The notes beneath the pieces are model-generated. The model worked only from the letters and a program-made list of their open reading frames with translations. It was not told the DNA's origin and searched no databases. Shown here piece after piece: positions 35,739 through 38,763 of a stretch of 38,763 bases of DNA. Both the position numbers and the translations under genes were made by a program. The DNA comes from Negativicutes bacterium (lineage in GTDB: Bacteria > Bacillota_C > Negativicutes > Sporomusales_B > JARLHX01), in contig JARLHX010000256.1 in the NCBI GenBank assembly GCA_031292035.1, positions 1-38,763 on the forward strand. Direction: 5' to 3'. Within the stretch, counting starts at the first letter, position 1; the number at the start of each line of letters is the position of its first letter.

Positions 35739-35783
35739 GAAGACAGCGGGAACTTGGAATGAAGGCACAGTCTTCCTTTTTTT
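35739..35783 (+). terminator. Plus-strand leader terminator/attenuator
   Basis: GGAAGAC (35739-35745) pairs with GTCTTCC (35770-35776) and is followed by seven T. It precedes the decayed membrane gene on plus, so it may be an attenuator of that gene; no known riboswitch core was recognised. Confidence 0.5.
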
Positions 35784-35813
35784 GCAAGAGTGTTCTCAGA
35801 AGGAGGGAGAAAA

Positions 35814-36370
35814 CTGTTTAATCGCCTTTTCAATTGGATGCTGCGCACTTTACGCCCCATTTTCGGGGAATTGACTATAACGGGCATATATTCCATCGGC
35901 ATCATGATCATCGCAGCCATACTGGCCCACAGGATCGATAAGCTTTACGAAGTGAAAATCTTCCTTTAAAAACGCAATTGGCGGTCGACCACGTCTTATT
36001 GGCCAACCAAGGACAAGCCGGTTCGGCTATCCTTTACGGTCAAAGTATTGACTGGTGGCAAACAATCATCTCGCGGGAGCTACCGGCAGTCGACACTGCT
36101 ATAAGCAATACCAAACTATCAAGGTGGTTCTTTTTAGCAGTCCCGGGCGTATCCTTGTTCCTTGCCAACAAATTCAATTCCCGGACATGGAGATATGCCG
36201 GGCTTTTGCTTGCTTTGACAGGAACAATCGCCTATTATTACCTTGTTGCTCAGAATCATCCCGCAACAGAAATGATGCGTATTGCCAATACTTATTTATA
36301 GGCCTGGGTTCCCTATTCCGTTCTCTGAGTATTAGCAAGCCTGGTTTTACCCGAAATTCTTTCCGAACTC
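35814..36370 (+). pseudogene. Decayed integral membrane protein gene
   Basis: Behind AAGGAGGG, a frame (CTG 35814 or ATG 35838) reads MLRTLRPIFGELTITGIYSI and a helix (GIMIIAAILAHRI), then hits TAA at 35967. The reading shifts by one base near 35960 and continues as LAVDHVLLANQGQAGSAILY... through helices such as WFFLAVPGVSLFLANKF and YAGLLLALTGTIAYYYLVA. At about 36300-36330 two further stops (TAG, TGA) occur where Trp would fit, and the frame goes on as VLASLVLPEILSEL. One deletion plus two nonsense changes make it a pseudogene. Family not recognised. Confidence 0.6.
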
Positions 36371-36570
36371 AATAGGGATGAATAGTGTTCGGTCTTGGGA
36401 ACGATTACCCATGTCGTTTTTTTGATACTGGCAATCTACGGGTCATCTGGTTCTTCAGAGCCGTTTCCCGTTCGGAACAACGAGTTTCCTCGGCTTTGGA
36501 AATATTAAAAAACCGTTATGTGAAAGGCGAAAATTCCAGCACGGAATCACCAACAGATGAAGAAAGAAAT
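36371..36570 (+). pseudogene. Decayed SHOCT-domain membrane protein gene
   Basis: In one frame a helix (THVVFLILAIYG), in the next VIWFFRAVSRSEQRVSSALE followed by ILKNRYVKGE, in another MKKEIRP. Joined, these give the usual layout of small SHOCT proteins (one helix, then ALEILKxRYxKGEI...MKK). At least two frameshifts are needed. It is followed by a very strong terminator. Confidence 0.6.
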
Positions 36571-36620
36571 CAGACCAAGAAAAATGCTCCCTTTGCTCGG
36601 GAGCATTTTTCTTGGTCTGA
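36570..36620. terminator. Bidirectional terminator with perfect 22-bp arms
   Basis: Arms 36570-36591 and 36599-36620 (start TCAGACCAAG, end CTTGGTCTGA) with a 7-nt loop; internal A/T tracts give T-runs in both directions. It separates the plus-strand pseudogenes from the minus-strand redox operon. Confidence 0.9.
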
Positions 36621-36753
36621 CTATTATTGTTAAATGGGCAACTATCTTTTGCTCTTCGTACTTCAATGTCACGCTAATTCTTCCATAGACTCACACAGTC
36701 GCTAACATACCCAATATTCTGGCAAGGCAGTAAAGTTTCATGACCTTCCTTTT

Positions 36754-36984
36754 TTATTTTAGGTAACCCTTGATCTCGTCTTTGCCAGGCACTTTGCCGG
36801 AAACTTTCACAACTCCGTCCACAACCAAAGCCGGTGTGTTCATTACGCCGTATTTCATGATCTCTTTAATGTCTTCAATCTTTACGATCTCCGGATTCAG
36901 GCCCAATTCCGCTGCGGCTTGCTTAGCCGTTTCGTAGAGGTTGCTGCACTTTTGGCAGCCCATCCCAAGCACTTCAATTTTCAT
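36754..36984 (-). CDS. Small thioredoxin-fold redox-active disulfide protein
   Basis: 76 aa, MKIEVLGMGCQKCSNLYETA with a CxxC active site at residues 10-13, EDIKEIMKYGVMNTPALVVDG (cis-Pro loop) and a C-terminal GKDEIKGYL helix. This is the glutaredoxin-like family often found with DUF318 permeases and ArsR regulators. It is the last gene of the operon, 83 bp after arsR. Probable cytoplasmic dithiol partner of the permease system; the true electron acceptor or ligand is unknown. Confidence 0.88.
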   Translation of the reverse strand: MKIEVLGMGCQKCSNLYETAKQAAAELGLNPEIVKIEDIKEIMKYGVMNTPALVVDGVVKVSGKVPGKDEIKGYLK

Positions 36985-37067
36985 TAGTTCTTGCCTCCCG
37001 TGTTATATTTGCCATATTCAGAGGGACTGGAAATAATACCACCCCTCAATAGGAACGATTGAACAAC

Positions 37068-37391
37068 TTATTTCAAAAACTTTAAAAGGCCTTGGCTGCG
37101 AGATATCTGCTCGCTCAGCGTCTTTTCCGCCGCTGTAACCACATCAAGAACCGATGGGTAAACAATTCGGTAAAGTACCTTTTGTCCGTCTTTTCTTGAA
37201 TCCAGCAGCCCTTGTTTTTTCATTAGTCCCAGGTGTTGCGACAGATTCGACTGCTCGATATCCAGTTCATCGATGATCTCGCACACACAGCGTTCGCCAT
37301 CTTTCAGGGTACGCAGGATGTTAAGCCGTACCGGGTGGGCAAGGGTCTTGAAAAAGTCTGAAGTGAGTTTGATGACAATGTCTTCCGCCAT
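37068..37391 (-). CDS. ArsR/SmtB-family metalloregulator
   Basis: 107 aa winged-helix repressor. The helix-turn-helix lies around SNLSQHLGLMKKQGLLDSRKDGQK. The alpha-3-type motif ERCVCEIIDELD has the paired Cys of As(III)/thiol-sensing ArsR proteins (compare ELCVCDL). It should bind an operator and release on metalloid or soft-metal binding. The gene sits 12 bp after the permease, inside the operon it most likely controls. ATG 37391 has an AAGGAGG site. Confidence 0.92.
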   Translation of the reverse strand: MAEDIVIKLTSDFFKTLAHPVRLNILRTLKDGERCVCEIIDELDIEQSNLSQHLGLMKKQGLLDSRKDGQKVLYRIVYPSVLDVVTAAEKTLSEQISRSQGLLKFLK

Positions 37392-37403
37392 GTTTCATCC
37401 TCC

Positions 37404-38351
37404 TTATAAAATCGCGTTAAACAGGTAACCAATGATAATGATCGATATCGAGACCACGCCGGTAAATATCGCTATCAGCTTGGGTTTGATCACCTTGCGC
37501 AGGATAATCATCTCCGGAGTAGATATAGCCACGACAGCCATCATGAACGCCAAGGCAGTCCCCATCGGCATCCCTTTTTCCACCAACGCCTGCACGATAG
37601 GGATGGTGCCGGCCGCATTGGAGTATAGGGGAATGGCGATAAGCACGGCGATAATAACGGCAAAGGGGTTATCCGGCCCGGCGTATTTTACAATAAAGTC
37701 GATGGGCGCATAGCCGTGAATCCAGCCGCCGATGCCGATGCCTATCAGCACATAGGGCCACACCCGCTTTAATATATCAATGGTATATTCTTTGGCATAC
37801 CGTACCCGTTCCTGCCAAGTGAGGTCAGCAATTTCACTTTCGCCCATATGGATTTGATACACGTATTCTTCCACCTGGTCTTCCAGGTGCAGCTTGCCGA
37901 TGACGATCCCGCTGAAAAAAGCGATGGTCACACCGGTTGCCACATAAATAACAGCAATTTTCCAGCCAAAAAGCCCCCAGAGCATAACCAAAGCAATCTC
38001 ATTAACAGTGGGCGATGAAATTAGAAATGAGAATGTCACCCCGAGCGGCAGTCCGGATTCCAGAAAGCCGATGAACAGTGGCACGGCCGAGCAGGAGCAA
38101 AAGGGGGTGACGATCCCGAGGAGCGCCGCCAGAAAGTTGCCTACATATTCCCGCTTGTGGCTTAGGAGTTTCTTGGCTCTTTCCGGGGGGAAGTAGCTGC
38201 GGATAATGGCCACCAAAAAAATAATGGTAACCAAAAGCAAAAAGATTTTCATCGTGTCATAGAAAAAGAAATCAAGCGCGTCGCCCGCCCTGCTGCCTGG
38301 CGCTATACCCATCCACTGATACACGATAAGGTCGGCAAAATCCTGTAACAT
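37404..38351 (-). CDS. DUF318/ArsP-like permease
   Basis: 315 aa integral membrane protein in two halves of about four helices. The family motif TPFCSCSAVPLF (~residues 80-91) with vicinal-type cysteines and the second-half YSNAAGTIPIVQALVEKGMPMGTALAFMMAV are seen, separated by a soluble loop (~165-195). Such permeases export organoarsenicals or other thiol-reactive species; the substrate here is not known. GGAGG precedes the ATG at 38351, 36 bp after the stop of the candidate selenoprotein gene. It is followed by arsR. Confidence 0.9.
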   Translation of the reverse strand: MLQDFADLIVYQWMGIAPGSRAGDALDFFFYDTMKIFLLLVTIIFLVAIIRSYFPPERAKKLLSHKREYVGNFLAALLGIVTPFCSCSAVPLFIGFLESGLPLGVTFSFLISSPTVNEIALVMLWGLFGWKIAVIYVATGVTIAFFSGIVIGKLHLEDQVEEYVYQIHMGESEIADLTWQERVRYAKEYTIDILKRVWPYVLIGIGIGGWIHGYAPIDFIVKYAGPDNPFAVIIAVLIAIPLYSNAAGTIPIVQALVEKGMPMGTALAFMMAVVAISTPEMIILRKVIKPKLIAIFTGVVSISIIIIGYLFNAIL

Positions 38352-38387
38352 AAAGACACCTCCATGATAGTGACTGCTGTCAGCGTT

Positions 38388-38693
38388 TTATTTGGCCCCG
38401 GTGGCCACCAGGGACTTGATAAACAGCAGTTTTTCGATTTTCACTGTTACCTTGCTAAATGAATCTGTCAGACTAGACTTGAAATATATTCGAATACCCT
38501 CTATTTCCTGCTGCTCATAGTTCTCTGGATTCTTCGGCTTACCCTGTGGCACGGACGGGAAGCGGGGCGCTTGCCCGCATTTGCCGCCGCTTCAAGTCCC
38601 GCCCGGACGTTCCACCATATCCAGGGTAATAATACTTTCCGGTGATTTATTCTTGATATATTCCCGAGCCGATGGCTCAATACAAATCTCCAT
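38388..38693 (-). CDS. Candidate selenoprotein (HesB-like/CC-Se motif type) with in-frame TGA
   Basis: The frame opens MEICIEPSAREYIKNK... at ATG 38693 (GAGGA upstream), reaches TGA at codon 34 (38592-38594) after RPGGT and continues without another stop as SGGKCGQAPRFPSVPQGKP... to TAA at 38388, 101 residues. Right after the TGA a hairpin (38559-38593) forms: GAAGCGG/CCGCTTC, one bulged C, GGC/GCC and an apical GGGCAA loop about 15 nt from the TGA, as in bacterial SECIS elements. The result is Sec34-x4-Cys39 in a GG-rich turn, resembling, from memory, the HesB-like or CC/Se motif (seleno)protein families. It would head the permease-ArsR-disulfide operon. If Sec is absent, it would be a pseudogene. 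Confidence 0.7.
38559..38594 (-). promoter_or_regulatory. Candidate bacterial SECIS hairpin
   Basis: The stem begins within the TGA itself; 7 bp, a C bulge, 3 bp and an inner GC/GC step carry a G-rich apical loop (GGGCAA). Position and size fit SelB-recognised hairpins. Confidence 0.55.
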
Positions 38694-38721
38694 GCTTTTT
38701 TCCTCATAAGCTTGCATTATC

Positions 38722-38763
38722 TCAGCGCCACAGGTCAAATAACATCTTGGCGGCAATCACATA
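38722..38763 (-). CDS. C-terminal end of an upstream gene (cut by window edge)
   Basis: The frame YVIAAKMLFDLWR then TGA ends 28 bp before the candidate selenoprotein start; it is too short to name and may be chance. If real, the operon begins outside the window. Confidence 0.3.
   Translation of the reverse strand, partial: YVIAAKMLFDLWR

Overview
The window looks like a chromosomal segment of an endospore-forming, two-membrane (diderm) Firmicute, most likely a Negativicutes/Sporomusaceae member. T-box riboswitches, an L20-type infC leader, the thrS-infC-rpmI-rplT and trmH-pheS-pheT orders and a YtxC sporulation gene are Firmicute traits. A TolC-like outer-membrane channel with periplasmic adaptor and ABC permease implies an outer membrane. 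Taxonomy is inferred from gene content only. No tRNA, rRNA or CRISPR was seen.

1-5.8 kb (minus strand): KtrB/KtrA potassium uptake and a TrmH/SpoU RNA methyltransferase, then a strong promoter and a Phe-specifier (UUC) T-box. The T-box reads first into an arginase-family gene and then into pheS and pheT (pheT is cut by the window edge). 5.8-12.4 kb (minus): a probable catabolic operon of class II aldolase, auxin-efflux-type carrier, methyltransferase, DapA-family lyase, HpcH/HpaI aldolase, PrpF isomerase and SDR dehydrogenase, closed by a terminator. Its substrate is unknown. 12.6-17.2 kb (minus): ytxC, T-box-thrS, and the infC-rpmI-rplT operon with its own promoter, attenuating leader and an AUU start on infC.

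17.3-23.3 kb: cyclic-di-GMP genes (a membrane GGDEF cyclase on plus; a dCache-HAMP-PAS-GGDEF-HD-GYP hybrid and a PilZ receptor on minus), with two tandem PH/GRAM-like paralogues. 22.2-25.6 kb holds small, mostly unrecognised genes, each with its own terminator.

25.8-29.7 kb is an accessory, decaying region. It has a truncated PrpR-type regulator start, an orphan gene, a Tn3-family end (38-bp terminal repeat plus tnpA 3' fragment) abutting a frameshifted DUF5714 gene, a CGGC-domain protein and a methyltransferase. 29.9-35.5 kb (minus): a tripartite efflux operon (adaptor, permease, ATPase, outer-membrane channel) ending in a secreted YVTN beta-propeller gene, with 11-bp-spaced direct repeats at its promoter. 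35.7-36.6 kb holds decayed membrane-protein genes.

36.7-38.7 kb (minus) is the most interesting part. A 101-residue frame carries an in-frame TGA followed by a SECIS-like hairpin (candidate selenoprotein, HesB-like/CC-Se type). Behind it come a DUF318-type permease, an ArsR repressor and a CxxC redox protein: a plausible thiol/metalloid-handling operon. The DUF5714 pseudogene also has an early TGA followed by a perfect GGUC-looped hairpin, so it may be a fossil selenoprotein gene.
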